Assembly: GCF_024807615.1 (NCBI RefSeq)
Contig: NZ_JANUCJ010000002.1
Span: 1,054,001-1,118,000 of the forward strand
Direction of reading: 5' to 3'
Length of the DNA: 64,000 bases
From: Tsukamurella ocularis
GTDB lineage: Bacteria; Actinomycetota; Actinomycetes; Mycobacteriales; Mycobacteriaceae
In this document: positions 54,201 to 63,796 of the stretch, piece after piece
Position numbering within the stretch: position 1 is the first letter of the stretch
Layout: the number at the start of each line of letters is the position of its first letter
Notes under the pieces: model-generated
Seen by the model: the letters and a program-made list of their open reading frames with translations, nothing else
What the model was told of the DNA's origin: nothing
Database searches by the model: none
Position numbers and translations under genes: made by a program

Positions 54201-55150
54201 CGCTCGCCCCGTCCGCGGAACAGCCCCGTGAACCGGCCCTGGGCCAGGGCGATCACCGCGATCAGCGCGGTGAGCAGGATCCCGCCCGCGCCGCCGTGCC
54301 CGAAGTCTTGGCCGTTGCCGACGGCCACGTAGTAGAGGTAGATCAGCGGCGGGCGGGCGTACGGCGGATAGCCCTGCGCGGTGGCCATCACGCCGTAGAA
54401 CTCGTCGAAGGCCTCGAAGGCGTTGACCGTCGCCAGCAGCAACACCGCGACGGAGACTGCACGCAACTGCGGCAGCGTGATGCGCATGAACGTCGTCCAC
54501 CCCGAGGCGCCGTCGAGCGCGGCCGCCTCGTACAAGTGCCGCGGCACGCGCTGCAGGGCGGCGAGGAACAAGATCATGTAGAAACCGAGCTGCAGCCACA
54601 GACGCAGCGTCACCAGTACCAGCCAGTACCAGGGGGGATCGACCACCGACAGCCACGCGACGGGTTCGGCCCCCACAGCGCGCAGCGCCGCGTTGGCGAC
54701 GCCCGTCGGCACCCCGGGGAAGATCGCGCCGCGCCAGATCAGTGACGCGGCGATGTAGCTGCACGCCAGCGGCAGGAAGAAGACCGAGCGGAAGAAGGCC
54801 TGGAACCGGCGCACCCCGTTCACGAGCACCGCGAGGACGAGCGAGCCGGCGAAGGTCAGCGGCACGACGATCGCTGCGAAGACGACGAACGTGACCAGGC
54901 TGGAGCGGAAAGCGGGGTCCGCCAGCATGTCCCGGTAGTTGTCCAGGCCCACGAACCGCGTCGGCGTCACCGTGTTGTGGGCGTCGAACAGGCTCAGCCA
55001 CACGCTCCACCCGATCGGGACGAGGACGAACACCGCGAGGCCGGCGAGGAAGGGACCCGTCATCAACCAGAACCACAGGTGCGGCGAGTCGCGCCATGCC
55101 CCGCCCGGGTCGGGCCGGGACGGCGAGCGACGGGCCTGCCGGAGGGACAT
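54197..55150 (-). CDS. ABC sugar transporter permease (MalF type)
   Basis: The 317-residue inner-membrane protein has about six helices. The EAA motif is LYEAAALDGASGWTTF. An N-terminal Arg/Pro-rich segment precedes the first helix. ATGA overlap with the binding-protein gene couples translation. Confidence 0.92.
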   Translation of the reverse strand: MSLRQARRSPSRPDPGGAWRDSPHLWFWLMTGPFLAGLAVFVLVPIGWSVWLSLFDAHNTVTPTRFVGLDNYRDMLADPAFRSSLVTFVVFAAIVVPLTFAGSLVLAVLVNGVRRFQAFFRSVFFLPLACSYIAASLIWRGAIFPGVPTGVANAALRAVGAEPVAWLSVVDPPWYWLVLVTLRLWLQLGFYMILFLAALQRVPRHLYEAAALDGASGWTTFMRITLPQLRAVSVAVLLLATVNAFEAFDEFYGVMATAQGYPPYARPPLIYLYYVAVGNGQDFGHGGAGGILLTALIAVIALAQGRFTGLFRGRGER

Positions 55151-56409
55151 CAGCGCGGGAACCGCTCGAGTTCCTTCTCAACGACCGACGCGACCTCCCG
55201 CAGCTCCGCCATCGGATCGGCGCCGCCGCGGATCACCCGGTCGAGCGCATCGCGGTAGGCGGTGGCGCTACGCGGCGTCCACAGCAGCGGGGTCTGGGGA
55301 CGGCCGACAGAATTCACCAGGTCGGCCGCCTCGTTGTACACGCCGGTGGCGAGCTTCGTGGCCTGCGGCACCAGCGAGCGGCGCGCCGGGACGTGCAGGC
55401 CGTAGCCCTGCGCCCAGTCGAGCTGGAGGTCGGTGCGGGTAACCCACAGCCACTGCACGAACTTCTTCGCCCGCTCGACATTGCCTCCGGCGTTGACCGC
55501 GGCGCCGTACGCGCCGAACGGCACGCTGGTGCCGCCGTTCGGGCCGATCGCCGGGAACGGCCGCACGCCGAAGTCGTCGCCGACCGCCGCCCGGATCGCG
55601 GGCAGCGCCCACAGACCCGTCCACTGCATCGCCGTCTGCCCCGCGATGAAGGCCCCCGGGTCGGACCAGTCCTGTGGCGCGCCGAGCAAGAGGTCCCCCG
55701 ACGTGAACAGGCCACGCATGGCGCGCAGGCCGACCGCGACCTCCTCGTCGACGAAGCCCGGCCTGTGGTCGGGGGTCAGGTAATCGTGCCCGGACGACCA
55801 GAGCAGGACTCCGCCGAGGACGTCCGCGCCGCCGCTGTTGCCGAGGAAGAGCCCCTTGACCCGGCCACGGTTCAGCGCTCGCGCTGCCGAGACCAGCTCG
55901 TCGAGTGTGCGCGGCGGGACGACGCCCGCCTCGGCGAGCATGGACTTCCGGTACACCAGCAGCTGGGTGTCGGTGACCTGCGGAATCCCGTAGACCCGGC
56001 CGCCCAGCGTCATCCGGTCGAGCAGCGCCGGGGTGAAGTCGGAGCGCGCGTCGCCCAGCAGGTCGGTGAGGTCCGCCACATGGCCGGCGGCGATCATGTC
56101 GATCGTGGGGCCGTTACCGAACTCGAAGACGTCGGGGCCGTCGCCGCTGACCAGCGCCGACGACACCTTCTGGTCGTAGTCGCCGGGGAAGGTGCTGACC
56201 CGCACGCCGCCGTCCGGGTACTCGCCGGCGTAGCGCGTGAGCGCCTCCGGCGCACCCTGCTCGCCGTATTGGTGGAACCAGGCCCGTAGGTCACCGCGGG
56301 CCCCGCCGCCGCGACCGGTGTTACCACCGCACGCCGCGAGGGCGCCCGCAAGAGTCAGGCCGCCGACGCCGGTCAGCACCGCCCGCCGGGACACACCATG
56401 GTCAGACAC
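55150..56409 (-). CDS. ABC transporter substrate-binding lipoprotein (carbohydrate type)
   Basis: The 419-residue protein starts with SRRAVLTGVGG and a lipobox LAAC (Cys 27), a Tat-like lipoprotein signal. The mature part has GDGPDVFEFGNGPTIDM and NGGTSVPFGAYGAAVNA, as in family 1 sugar-binding proteins. GTG at 56409 follows GATACT by 6 nt, a weaker leaderless pattern. The substrate is unknown. Confidence 0.9.
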   Translation of the reverse strand: MSDHGVSRRAVLTGVGGLTLAGALAACGGNTGRGGGARGDLRAWFHQYGEQGAPEALTRYAGEYPDGGVRVSTFPGDYDQKVSSALVSGDGPDVFEFGNGPTIDMIAAGHVADLTDLLGDARSDFTPALLDRMTLGGRVYGIPQVTDTQLLVYRKSMLAEAGVVPPRTLDELVSAARALNRGRVKGLFLGNSGGADVLGGVLLWSSGHDYLTPDHRPGFVDEEVAVGLRAMRGLFTSGDLLLGAPQDWSDPGAFIAGQTAMQWTGLWALPAIRAAVGDDFGVRPFPAIGPNGGTSVPFGAYGAAVNAGGNVERAKKFVQWLWVTRTDLQLDWAQGYGLHVPARRSLVPQATKLATGVYNEAADLVNSVGRPQTPLLWTPRSATAYRDALDRVIRGGADPMAELREVASVVEKELERFPR

Positions 56410-56455
56410 CGGGTAAGTATCGCAAACCTTCGTCCAGCTCGCGGACCGGGCCGCG

Positions 56456-57433
56456 TCAGAACAGGGCGCCCGCCAGATCGCGGCGGGCAGCGAGCACCAC
56501 GGGATCCGCCTGATCGAAGAGCTCGAAGAGCTCCAGCAGTCGGGTGCGCAGCGCCGACCGGTCGTCGCCCGCGGTCACGCGGATCGCGGCGATGAGCCGG
56601 TCGAAGGCCCCCTTCGGCGAGCCGGTGAGCAGCTCTTCGTCGGCAGCGGCGAGGGCCGGTGCGACCCGCTCCTCGCCCGTCGCGCCCGCCGCGGCATCGT
56701 CCCGCGCGATCGCCCCGGGCTCGCCCCGGGTCGCACGGGCGAAGAAGGCCATCTGTTTCACCGCCGCCGCGGCTTCGGCGTCGCCCGGATTCGCGTGGAG
56801 GATCGCCTCATAGGCAGCGCGAGCGCCCTCGTAGTCACCGTCGCCCGCGAGCTGCTCCGCCGCGTCGCGCCGCGGATCCGACGGGGCCTCGCCCGCCGCC
56901 GCGCCGCCCCCGAACTCCGGCGGTAGCTGCGCGAGCACGTCGTCGAGCCACTGCCGCGCCGCCTGCTCCGGCTGGGCGCCGGCGAACGCCGTCACCGCGC
57001 GCCCGGCGGCGACGGCGACCACCATCGGCACCGACTGCGCGCCGAAGGCCTGCGCGACGCCGGGCGCCCCGTCGACGTCGACGCGGGCGAGGGTCCACCG
57101 GCCCGCGTCATCCGCGGCGAGCTTCTCCAACACGGCCGCCATCGACTGCGACTGCTCGCTGTACGACGCGCCCAGCAGTACGACCACCAACTGGTTCGCG
57201 GAACGGTCGATGACCTCGACCGGAAAACTCTGGTCCGTCACGTCGACCACGCCGGACCCAGGGGCGGCGCCGCCCGGCTCCGCCTCGCCCGACGGTGCCG
57301 GGCGGGCCTGCTGGGCGGCCTTCGCGTCCGCGCGAGCCTTGAGGCCCGAGAGGTCGACCGCCCCGGCCATCGCCGCGGCGGTGCGCAGCGCTCGTGCCTG
57401 ATCCTGTGGAGACGCGCCTCGAGGTGTAGTCAC
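56456..57433 (-). CDS. Thioredoxin-like TPR protein, CnoX/YbbN type (Rv1324-like)
   Basis: The 325-residue protein has an Ala-rich N terminus, a thioredoxin fold (about 65-175) and TPR-like helices to the end. Where thioredoxins have WCxxC this one has SYSEQS, with no Cys at all, so it cannot do disulphide exchange. It would act as a holdase or scaffold, as CnoX does. It is at the Rv1324 position. The GTG start follows CAAGAT by 6 nt. Confidence 0.85.
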   Translation of the reverse strand: MTTPRGASPQDQARALRTAAAMAGAVDLSGLKARADAKAAQQARPAPSGEAEPGGAAPGSGVVDVTDQSFPVEVIDRSANQLVVVLLGASYSEQSQSMAAVLEKLAADDAGRWTLARVDVDGAPGVAQAFGAQSVPMVVAVAAGRAVTAFAGAQPEQAARQWLDDVLAQLPPEFGGGAAAGEAPSDPRRDAAEQLAGDGDYEGARAAYEAILHANPGDAEAAAAVKQMAFFARATRGEPGAIARDDAAAGATGEERVAPALAAADEELLTGSPKGAFDRLIAAIRVTAGDDRSALRTRLLELFELFDQADPVVLAARRDLAGALF

Positions 57434-57491
57434 CCTTCCATCTTGGCACGCCCGATGCAGCGGCCGCGCGCGGCGACCGCCCGGCCCGGGA

Positions 57492-60437
57492 TCAGCGGTA
57501 GCGCTGCTGATCCGGGTCGAACCGCCAGGACGCGGGCCCGGGTGCGGGCATCCCTGCGGCGGCGAGCGTGCCCCGCCGTGGGCGGTACCAACTGGTGAGC
57601 GGCACCTCGTCGACGATGTGCACCGCATCGGGATACTGGCCGTGCCTGCCGGCGAAGGCGTCGCTGATCTCGTCGGCGGTCAATTCCGCGTCGTCCCGCA
57701 CCGTGACCGCCGCGACGACGCGCGGCGCACCGTCGGCCCCGTCGCCCGGGACCTGATACACGACGGCCTGCTCGACCTGCCCGAGTTGCTCGAGCACGTC
57801 GGTGATCGGGATGGAGTACACCGGCCCACGCTCCGTCACGGCGACGGTGCGGACGTCGTCGACCAGCCAGTAGTCGCCGTCCTCGTCGCGCCGGAAGAGG
57901 TGGCCCGTGGAGAACCAGGCGTCGCCCGGCCGGAAGACGCCGCGCAGCAACACATCGCGGTGCGTGGCGTCGGGATCGGCACGGCCGATGAGCACGCCCA
58001 CCTCGCCGTCCCCGACCTCCTGCAGGAAGCCGTCCCCGTCTTCGACGAAGCGCCCGGAGTCGAAGTAGTAGTCGACCAGGGCCACGTCGGCGCTGCCCGG
58101 CAAACGCCGGCCCTTCGCACCCGGCTTGCCGGCGCGGACCCTGGCGAGCACGATCTCACCCTCGGTGGAGGCGTAGAACTCGACGACCTGCGCGTCGAAG
58201 GTCTCGCCGACGCGGCGCGAGAGCTCCGCCGACATGCCGGAACCGATGAAGGCGCGCACCGGGTGGTAGCGCGGGATTTCCAGGCCGGGGGTGTCGAGCA
58301 CCGCGCGCATGAGGTTCCAGGTATAACAAACCACCGTGACCCCGTAGCGTTGGACCTCCGCCATGAACCGGTCCGGATCGAAGTCACGGGTGAGCGCGAT
58401 GCGCGAGCCGCCCGCGAGCGCGCCGCCGAGGCTGGTCATGAGGCCCGAGCTGTGGCTGAGCGGGGTGAGGCAGTAGACGGTGTCGCTCTGCGACAGCCGC
58501 GCGGCCGAGGCGGTGCCGAAGGCGGAGAGCGCCCACCGGCCGTTCGTGACCCGCTTGGCCCGCAGCCGCCCGCCTACCTCGGAGAACATCACGAAGGCCA
58601 GGTCGCGGCCCAGGCCCGAGTCGGGCCGATACCAGCGCGGGATCCGCACGTTGTCCGGGTCGACCTGCTCGAGGTCGACACGTTCCGCGCCGAGGTCCTG
58701 CCGGGCGGCCCCCGGCCGGTCGCGGCGGTCGCCACCGCCGACGACGAAGACGCGCTCGGCGACGGCCACCGCCTCCTGCGCGTGCTCGGGATCGGTCACC
58801 ACCGAAGCGGCCTCCCCCAGTCGTAGCGCGGCGGCGTAGTCGGTACCCGGCGGCAGCAGCACCGCCACGGCGCCGAGTCGCGACAACGCGGCCATCGCGA
58901 CCAGAGCGGACGGCCGGGTGTGCATCAGCACGCCCACGTGTTCACCCTGCCGCACCCCGACCTGGATCAGGCCACTGACCACGCGGTCGATGCGCTCGTT
59001 CACCGCCTGCTTGGTGTGCACCCGGTCCTCGTAGAGGAAGAGCTCGCCGTGCGGATCGGCCGCGGCCTGCTCCGCGAGCAGCTTGCCGAGCGAGACCTGA
59101 GTGTGCGCCTGCAGCTGCCCGAGGCGGGCCAGCTTCGGCAGCCCGCGGGTCACCTCGCGAGCCACGGCGGAGGCACCGGCCGCGGCGCCCGAGGCCGCGT
59201 CGAGCACATCGCGCGCGGCGACGAAGCCCACGGTGGCGATGCCGCCCAGGCCCGCGACGAGCGGGTTGACGCCGACATCGCGGCCATCGTCGGGCTGCAT
59301 CACGGCGACGTTCTCCGGCTTCGGCCCGCGCCCCTCCTGCCAGTTGATCCACTGCGTCACCGTCGGGTACGTGACCGCGCCCGCCGAGCTGCCGACGACG
59401 AGACCGAAGTGGCCGGCCGAGACTTGCGCCTCGTAGACCTTGGCCTTCGGGGCGGCCTGCAGGATCCCGCGGACGGCGCTGGGCCGGCCGATCTGGTCCG
59501 AGAGGCCGACGAAGGCGAGAACGGGACTCGTGATGGACGCGAGGGAGACTGCATTGCCGTCGATGGCGAAGCCGCCGGTGAGCATGCGGTTATGCACGAC
59601 GAACTGCTTGAGCAGGTCTGCCACCGCCGGCCCGGCGTAGGCGACCCAGCCGTCGGCCTCGAGGAAGCGACGCTGGTCCTCACGTGGGAGCAGCGCGTCG
59701 CGGTCGTGCAACTGTCGGACGAAGTCGAGCCGCGAGCGCACCGCCTTGACAGGGTTGAGCATCTCGAAACCGCGCTGCACCATCCAGCTGGGGAGGTAGA
59801 AGCGGTTGAAGACGTGGTCGGCGACGAACTCGGCGCCCTTATTGACCAAGGCGGGCGGGGCGCCGAGCGGCAGGCCGGCCGAGATGTCGACGGGGCTCCC
59901 GAAGGTCACGAGGCTCGCGATGGACCGCGACTGCCGGTAGGCGGCCACCTGGTAGCAGAACATGCCGCCCTGCGAGTAGCCGCCGATGTGCACGTCGCGG
60001 CCGCGGAACACCGCGACCTGCTCGATCGCCTTGGAAATGGCAACGACGTGATCCGCGAGGTTGCGCTCGAGGCCGCCCTCCTCGCGGTCGGGGGCGCCGA
60101 AGTCGATGACCCACGGGTCGAGTCCCGCCCGGTGCAGCACGGAGACGGCGCCGTTGTTCTCGGTGACGTCGAAGACGTTGGCGTCGACCATCATGGGCGG
60201 CACCAGCAGGATCACCGGCCGGTCGTCCACCGCGGGCGCCGGCGCCCGGTCCGCGAAGTACCGCCGTAGGCGGTACATCGGCGAGCGCTCGACGACCGTG
60301 AACTGCGAGGGCTTGGCGCCGGTCTCGAGGCCGCCCTGCGTGAGCACCTCGAAGCCGTTGCGCGCCGTCGCGGCCAGGCGGTTCACCGACGCCTCGAGCG
60401 CCTTCCCACCGGGCAGTCCGCCCAGGATGTCCACCAT
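57492..60437 (-). CDS. PHA-synthase-like alpha/beta hydrolase fused to an acyl-CoA-synthetase-like domain
   Basis: This 981-residue protein joins two lipid-enzyme folds. Residues about 1-380 resemble PHA synthase/acyltransferases, with IGGYSQGGMFC near 155; Ser replaces the synthase Cys. VGLSDQIG and SAGHFGLV give Asp and His. Residues about 440-970 resemble ANL ligases (GVLMHTRPSALVAMAALSRL, EFYASTEGEIV). But the P-loop is degenerate (SEVGGRLRAKRV) and the C-terminal Lys motif reads WYRPRRG. AGAGGTGG precedes the ATG. Adenylation may be lost; the role is unknown. Confidence 0.8.
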   Translation of the reverse strand: MVDILGGLPGGKALEASVNRLAATARNGFEVLTQGGLETGAKPSQFTVVERSPMYRLRRYFADRAPAPAVDDRPVILLVPPMMVDANVFDVTENNGAVSVLHRAGLDPWVIDFGAPDREEGGLERNLADHVVAISKAIEQVAVFRGRDVHIGGYSQGGMFCYQVAAYRQSRSIASLVTFGSPVDISAGLPLGAPPALVNKGAEFVADHVFNRFYLPSWMVQRGFEMLNPVKAVRSRLDFVRQLHDRDALLPREDQRRFLEADGWVAYAGPAVADLLKQFVVHNRMLTGGFAIDGNAVSLASITSPVLAFVGLSDQIGRPSAVRGILQAAPKAKVYEAQVSAGHFGLVVGSSAGAVTYPTVTQWINWQEGRGPKPENVAVMQPDDGRDVGVNPLVAGLGGIATVGFVAARDVLDAASGAAAGASAVAREVTRGLPKLARLGQLQAHTQVSLGKLLAEQAAADPHGELFLYEDRVHTKQAVNERIDRVVSGLIQVGVRQGEHVGVLMHTRPSALVAMAALSRLGAVAVLLPPGTDYAAALRLGEAASVVTDPEHAQEAVAVAERVFVVGGGDRRDRPGAARQDLGAERVDLEQVDPDNVRIPRWYRPDSGLGRDLAFVMFSEVGGRLRAKRVTNGRWALSAFGTASAARLSQSDTVYCLTPLSHSSGLMTSLGGALAGGSRIALTRDFDPDRFMAEVQRYGVTVVCYTWNLMRAVLDTPGLEIPRYHPVRAFIGSGMSAELSRRVGETFDAQVVEFYASTEGEIVLARVRAGKPGAKGRRLPGSADVALVDYYFDSGRFVEDGDGFLQEVGDGEVGVLIGRADPDATHRDVLLRGVFRPGDAWFSTGHLFRRDEDGDYWLVDDVRTVAVTERGPVYSIPITDVLEQLGQVEQAVVYQVPGDGADGAPRVVAAVTVRDDAELTADEISDAFAGRHGQYPDAVHIVDEVPLTSWYRPRRGTLAAAGMPAPGPASWRFDPDQQRYR

Positions 60438-60503
60438 GTACCCCACCTCTCCACAGCCTCCGTCAGCGAGTCAACGTACCGGCAGGCGGGGCGGCGCGCC
60501 GTC

Positions 60504-60866
60504 CTATCCGCCGATCGCGTCGGCGGGCTCGGACGGCTGCGTCGCGGCGGCCGCGGGAGCGTCGAGCTTGCCGGCGCGCTGCGCCCACACCTCGAAGACG
60601 ACGGAGCAGAAAGGCAGCACCGTGGCGAGCAGGCCGAGCGCGAGGGTCTTGAGATCCCACTTGCGAGCGTAGGCGGTGGCGACGGTCAGCACGACCAGCA
60701 CCATGAAGACGACGCCGTGCGTCATGCCGGGTACTGCGATCGCTTCAGGCTTGTCCTGTACCCGCTTGATGATCATGCCGATGATCAACCACACCCAGGT
60801 GAGGGCCTCGAGGAAGGCGACGACCTTGAAGGCGGTGACGATCTTGGACGCGAGGGATTCGTTCAT
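60504..60866 (-). CDS. DUF3817 membrane protein (second copy)
   Basis: The 120-residue product has three hydrophobic helices and MTHGVVFMVLVVLTVA, the counterpart of the HGWGYF segment in the copy at 14924. The C-terminal tail is Ala/Pro-rich. It lies 12 bp after fadA4 on the same strand and is probably cotranscribed. Its function is unknown. Confidence 0.85.
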   Translation of the reverse strand: MNESLASKIVTAFKVVAFLEALTWVWLIIGMIIKRVQDKPEAIAVPGMTHGVVFMVLVVLTVATAYARKWDLKTLALGLLATVLPFCSVVFEVWAQRAGKLDAPAAAATQPSEPADAIGG

Positions 60867-60878
60867 GCGGAGTTCTCT

Positions 60879-62093
60879 CTACTTCCCGGGGACGGTGATG
60901 ATGAGCGCGTCGCCCTGGCCGCCGGCGCCACACAGCCCGGCGGCACCGGTGCCGCCGCCGCGGCGGGCGAGCTCGAGCGCGAGGTGCAGGACAATGCGGG
61001 CGCCGGAAGCGCCGAGCGGGTGGCCGATGGCGATGGCACCACCATCGACGTTGACCTTCTCGGCGTCGACGCCGAGGTCGGCGGTGGACGCGAGGCCGAC
61101 GGCCGCGAAGGCCTCGTTGATCTCGAGCAGGTCGAGGTCGGCCGGGCTGATGCCCTGCTTCTCGCAGGCCTTCTTGATGGCGTTGGAGGGCTGGTGCTGC
61201 AGCGACGAGTCCGGGCCGGCAACGACGCCGTGCGCGCCGATCTCGGCGAGGTAGTCCAGGCCCAGCTCCTGCGCCTTGCTCTTGCGCATGACGATGACGG
61301 CGACGGCGCCGTCGGTGAGCTGGCTGGCGTTGCCGGCGGTGATGCTGCCGTCCTTGGCGAAGGCCGGGCGCAGCCTGGCCAACGACTCGGCGGTGGTGTC
61401 GCCGCGGACGCCCTCGTCCTCGGTGACGCGGATCGGTTCGCCGCGGCGCTGCGGGATCTCGACGGGGACGACCTCGTCGGTGAACTTGCCGGCGGCCCAG
61501 GCCTCGGCGGCCTTGCGGTGCGAGTCGGCGGCGAAGGCGTCCTGCTCCTCGCGGGAGTAGGTCACCGTGTCGGTGGTGTTGAGCTGCTCGGTGAGCCCGC
61601 CCATCGGCTGGTCGGTGAAGACGTCGTGCAGGCCGTCGTAGGCGGTGTGGTCGAGCATCTCGATGCTGCCGTACTTGTGGCCCTCGCGGCTGCCGGTGAG
61701 GATGTGCGGTGCCTGCGTCATCGACTCCTGGCCGCCGGCGACGACGACCTCGTACTCGCCGGCCCGGATCAGCTGGTCCGCGAGCGCGATGGCGTTGATG
61801 CCCGACAAGCACATCTTGTTGATGGTCAGGGTGGGGACGTCCCACGGCACGCCGCCCGCGATCGCGGCCTGGCGCGCGGGCATCTGCCCGGCGCCGGCGG
61901 TGAGGACCTGGCCCATGATCACGTAGTCGATCGTCTGCGGGTCGACGCCGCTCTTCTCCAGCGCGCCGCGGATGGCGACGGCGCCGAGGTCGGTGCCGGA
62001 CTGCGACTTGAGCGCGCCGAGCAGCTTGCCGAAGGGCGTCCGAGCGCCGGCGACGATGACCGTGGGGTCCTGATGGGGTGCGGACGGGGCCAC
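60879..62093 (-). CDS. fadA4: Acetyl-CoA C-acetyltransferase (thiolase), FadA4-like
   Basis: The thiolase condenses or cleaves acetoacetyl-CoA. The 404-residue product has [11 protein letters not shown] with the nucleophile Cys, [10 protein letters not shown] with the His region, [12 protein letters not shown] and CGAGGQGDA with the second Cys. GTG follows AGGAGGAACGAA. It is divergent from mce, matching Rv1323/Rv1322A. Confidence 0.95.
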   Translation of the reverse strand: MAPSAPHQDPTVIVAGARTPFGKLLGALKSQSGTDLGAVAIRGALEKSGVDPQTIDYVIMGQVLTAGAGQMPARQAAIAGGVPWDVPTLTINKMCLSGINAIALADQLIRAGEYEVVVAGGQESMTQAPHILTGSREGHKYGSIEMLDHTAYDGLHDVFTDQPMGGLTEQLNTTDTVTYSREEQDAFAADSHRKAAEAWAAGKFTDEVVPVEIPQRRGEPIRVTEDEGVRGDTTAESLARLRPAFAKDGSITAGNASQLTDGAVAVIVMRKSKAQELGLDYLAEIGAHGVVAGPDSSLQHQPSNAIKKACEKQGISPADLDLLEINEAFAAVGLASTADLGVDAEKVNVDGGAIAIGHPLGASGARIVLHLALELARRGGGTGAAGLCGAGGQGDALIITVPGK

Positions 62094-62133
62094 TTCGTTC
62101 CTCCTAGTGGGCAGGGGTCTTCCACCTCAAAGC

Positions 62134-62139
62134 TACATT
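62134..62139 (+). promoter_or_regulatory. -10 box for mce (leaderless)
   Basis: TACATT lies 6 nt before ATG at 62146, in the 52-bp gap shared with fadA4. Confidence 0.5.
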
Positions 62140-62145
62140 CGAGGT

Positions 62146-62661
62146 ATGACGGAGAGCCAATCGCGACAAACAGATCACACCGCCCACGGCGAGCACCCCG
62201 GTGCGCACGCCGTCCCGGCCGAATACCTGCTGGGTATCGACCACGTCGGCGTCGCCGTGTCCGACTTCGACGCGGCCCTCGAGTGGTACGCCCGCGTACT
62301 GGGAATGGTGTGCACGCACGAGGAGATCAACGAGGCGCAGGGCGTCCGCGAGGGCATGCTCTCCCCCGCCTCGCTGCTGGCGGCCGACGGCGCACCGTCG
62401 AGCGCGGCCCAGCTGCAGGTCCTCGCTCCCCTGACCCCCGAGTCGACGATCGCGAAGTTCATCGACCGCAACGGCCCCGGCATGCAGCAGCTGGCCTACC
62501 GGGTCTCGGACCTCGCGGCCGTCACGGCGCACTTGCAGGAGCAGGGCGTGCGGCTGCTGTACGACGCCCCGCGGGGCGGCACCGCGGGCTCGCAGATCAA
62601 TTTCCTGCACCCGAAGGACGCCGGCGGGATCCTCGTCGAACTGGTCGAACCCGCATCCTGA
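62146..62661 (+). CDS. mce: Methylmalonyl-CoA epimerase
   Basis: The enzyme interconverts methylmalonyl-CoA epimers in propionyl-CoA breakdown. The 171-residue glyoxalase-fold protein has a disordered N terminus (1-27), then GIDHVGVAVSDFDAAL with the metal His, and MQQLAYRVSDL and GILVELVEP with further ligands. In actinobacteria it lies beside the thiolase gene, as here. Confidence 0.92.
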   Translation: MTESQSRQTDHTAHGEHPGAHAVPAEYLLGIDHVGVAVSDFDAALEWYARVLGMVCTHEEINEAQGVREGMLSPASLLAADGAPSSAAQLQVLAPLTPESTIAKFIDRNGPGMQQLAYRVSDLAAVTAHLQEQGVRLLYDAPRGGTAGSQINFLHPKDAGGILVELVEPAS

Positions 62662-62724
62662 CAGGCGCGGGCCACAATTCGGACCTTTTGCGACTGCTGA
62701 CGCCGCGAGCGCGGGCCGTCCACG

Positions 62725-62730
62725 TACCAT
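62725..62730 (+). promoter_or_regulatory. -10 box for the filP-like gene (leaderless)
   Basis: TACCAT lies 7 nt before ATG at 62738. CGGAG in the spacer is a weak alternative ribosome binding site. Confidence 0.45.
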
Positions 62731-62737
62731 TCGGAGC

Positions 62738-63796
62738 ATGGCGAATACGGACAACTTCCCGGGCGGCCCGGCGCCCGCACCGTTCGCGGTGGTCCTGCGT
62801 GGGTACGACCGGGACCAGGTCACCGAGCAGTTCCATCGGTACCAGGCCGAGCTGCGTGTGCTCGCCGCCGACCGCGACGCGGCCTCGGCGCACGCGCGCG
62901 AGCTGACGGACCTCCTCGACGAGGCCCAGGACGAGATCGACAACCTGCGCCGCGAGGTGGACCGCCTCAGCGTCCCGCCGACGAGCGCCGAGGGCATGAG
63001 CGACCGCATCGCCCGCATGATGCGCCTCGCCTCCGACGAGGCATCCGAGATCCGCGCGGCGGCCCAGAACGAGTCCGCCGAGGTGCGCTCTCTGGCCCGC
63101 CAGGAGGCGGAGACCACCCGGCGAGAGGCCGATCGGATGCGCTCGGACATGACCGCGCGCCGCGAGGCCATGGAGTCCGAGCACGAGAAGACGATGACGG
63201 ACGCACACGCCGAGGCGGAGCGCATCAAGGCCGAGGCGAAGGCGGAATCGGAGAAGCTGGCGCAGGCCGCCGCGGAGAACCGCGAACGCGTCCAGGACGA
63301 CTTCGACATGGCGATGTCGATGCGCAGGGACAAGGCGATCCGCACGATCACCGAGCTCGAGGACGCCTCGAAGGATGAGGCCCGCGAGCGGGTCGACTCG
63401 GCGAACGAGCGCGCCGAGCAAACCCTCAATACCGCGAACGCGACTGCGGAGCAGAAACTCGAGGACACGAACACCCGGATCGCCACGCAGGTCGCGAACG
63501 CCCGCCGGATCACGGAAGACATGCAGGCGCTGCGAGCGTCGATCCTCGATCAGCTGGAGACGGTGCGCCGACAGCTCTCCCTGGTACCCGAAGCCCTCGC
63601 GACCGGCGACGGCGAGCCTGAGATCGTGGACAAGCGGATCGGCCCCGCCCCGTTCGATCCCGCGGCGGCGCCCAAGGCGGAGCACCTCGCCGACGACGCC
63701 CCCACCGCCGCGCAGCGCGCGCAGCAGGTCCTGGGCGCGGACGACTTCGCCACCGACGAGGCGGTCACGGAGCAGGTAGCGATCGAGAAGCGCTAG
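62738..63796 (+). CDS. filP: Coiled-coil cytoskeletal protein, FilP/Scy/DivIVA-like
   Basis: The 352-residue protein begins with FAVVLRGYDRDQVTEQFHRY, the RGYD start found in Streptomyces FilP and related DivIVA-like proteins. Residues about 30-300 are an almost unbroken heptad-rich coiled coil, Glu/Ala/Arg-rich, with a short hinge at SVPPTSAEG (about 87). The C-terminal 60 residues are disordered and acidic. In Streptomyces scy and filP lie beside the mce/thiolase pair, as here. A polar or cell-shape role is inferred. Its stop shares the palindromic CTAG with the convergent gene. Confidence 0.8.
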   Translation: MANTDNFPGGPAPAPFAVVLRGYDRDQVTEQFHRYQAELRVLAADRDAASAHARELTDLLDEAQDEIDNLRREVDRLSVPPTSAEGMSDRIARMMRLASDEASEIRAAAQNESAEVRSLARQEAETTRREADRMRSDMTARREAMESEHEKTMTDAHAEAERIKAEAKAESEKLAQAAAENRERVQDDFDMAMSMRRDKAIRTITELEDASKDEARERVDSANERAEQTLNTANATAEQKLEDTNTRIATQVANARRITEDMQALRASILDQLETVRRQLSLVPEALATGDGEPEIVDKRIGPAPFDPAAAPKAEHLADDAPTAAQRAQQVLGADDFATDEAVTEQVAIEKR

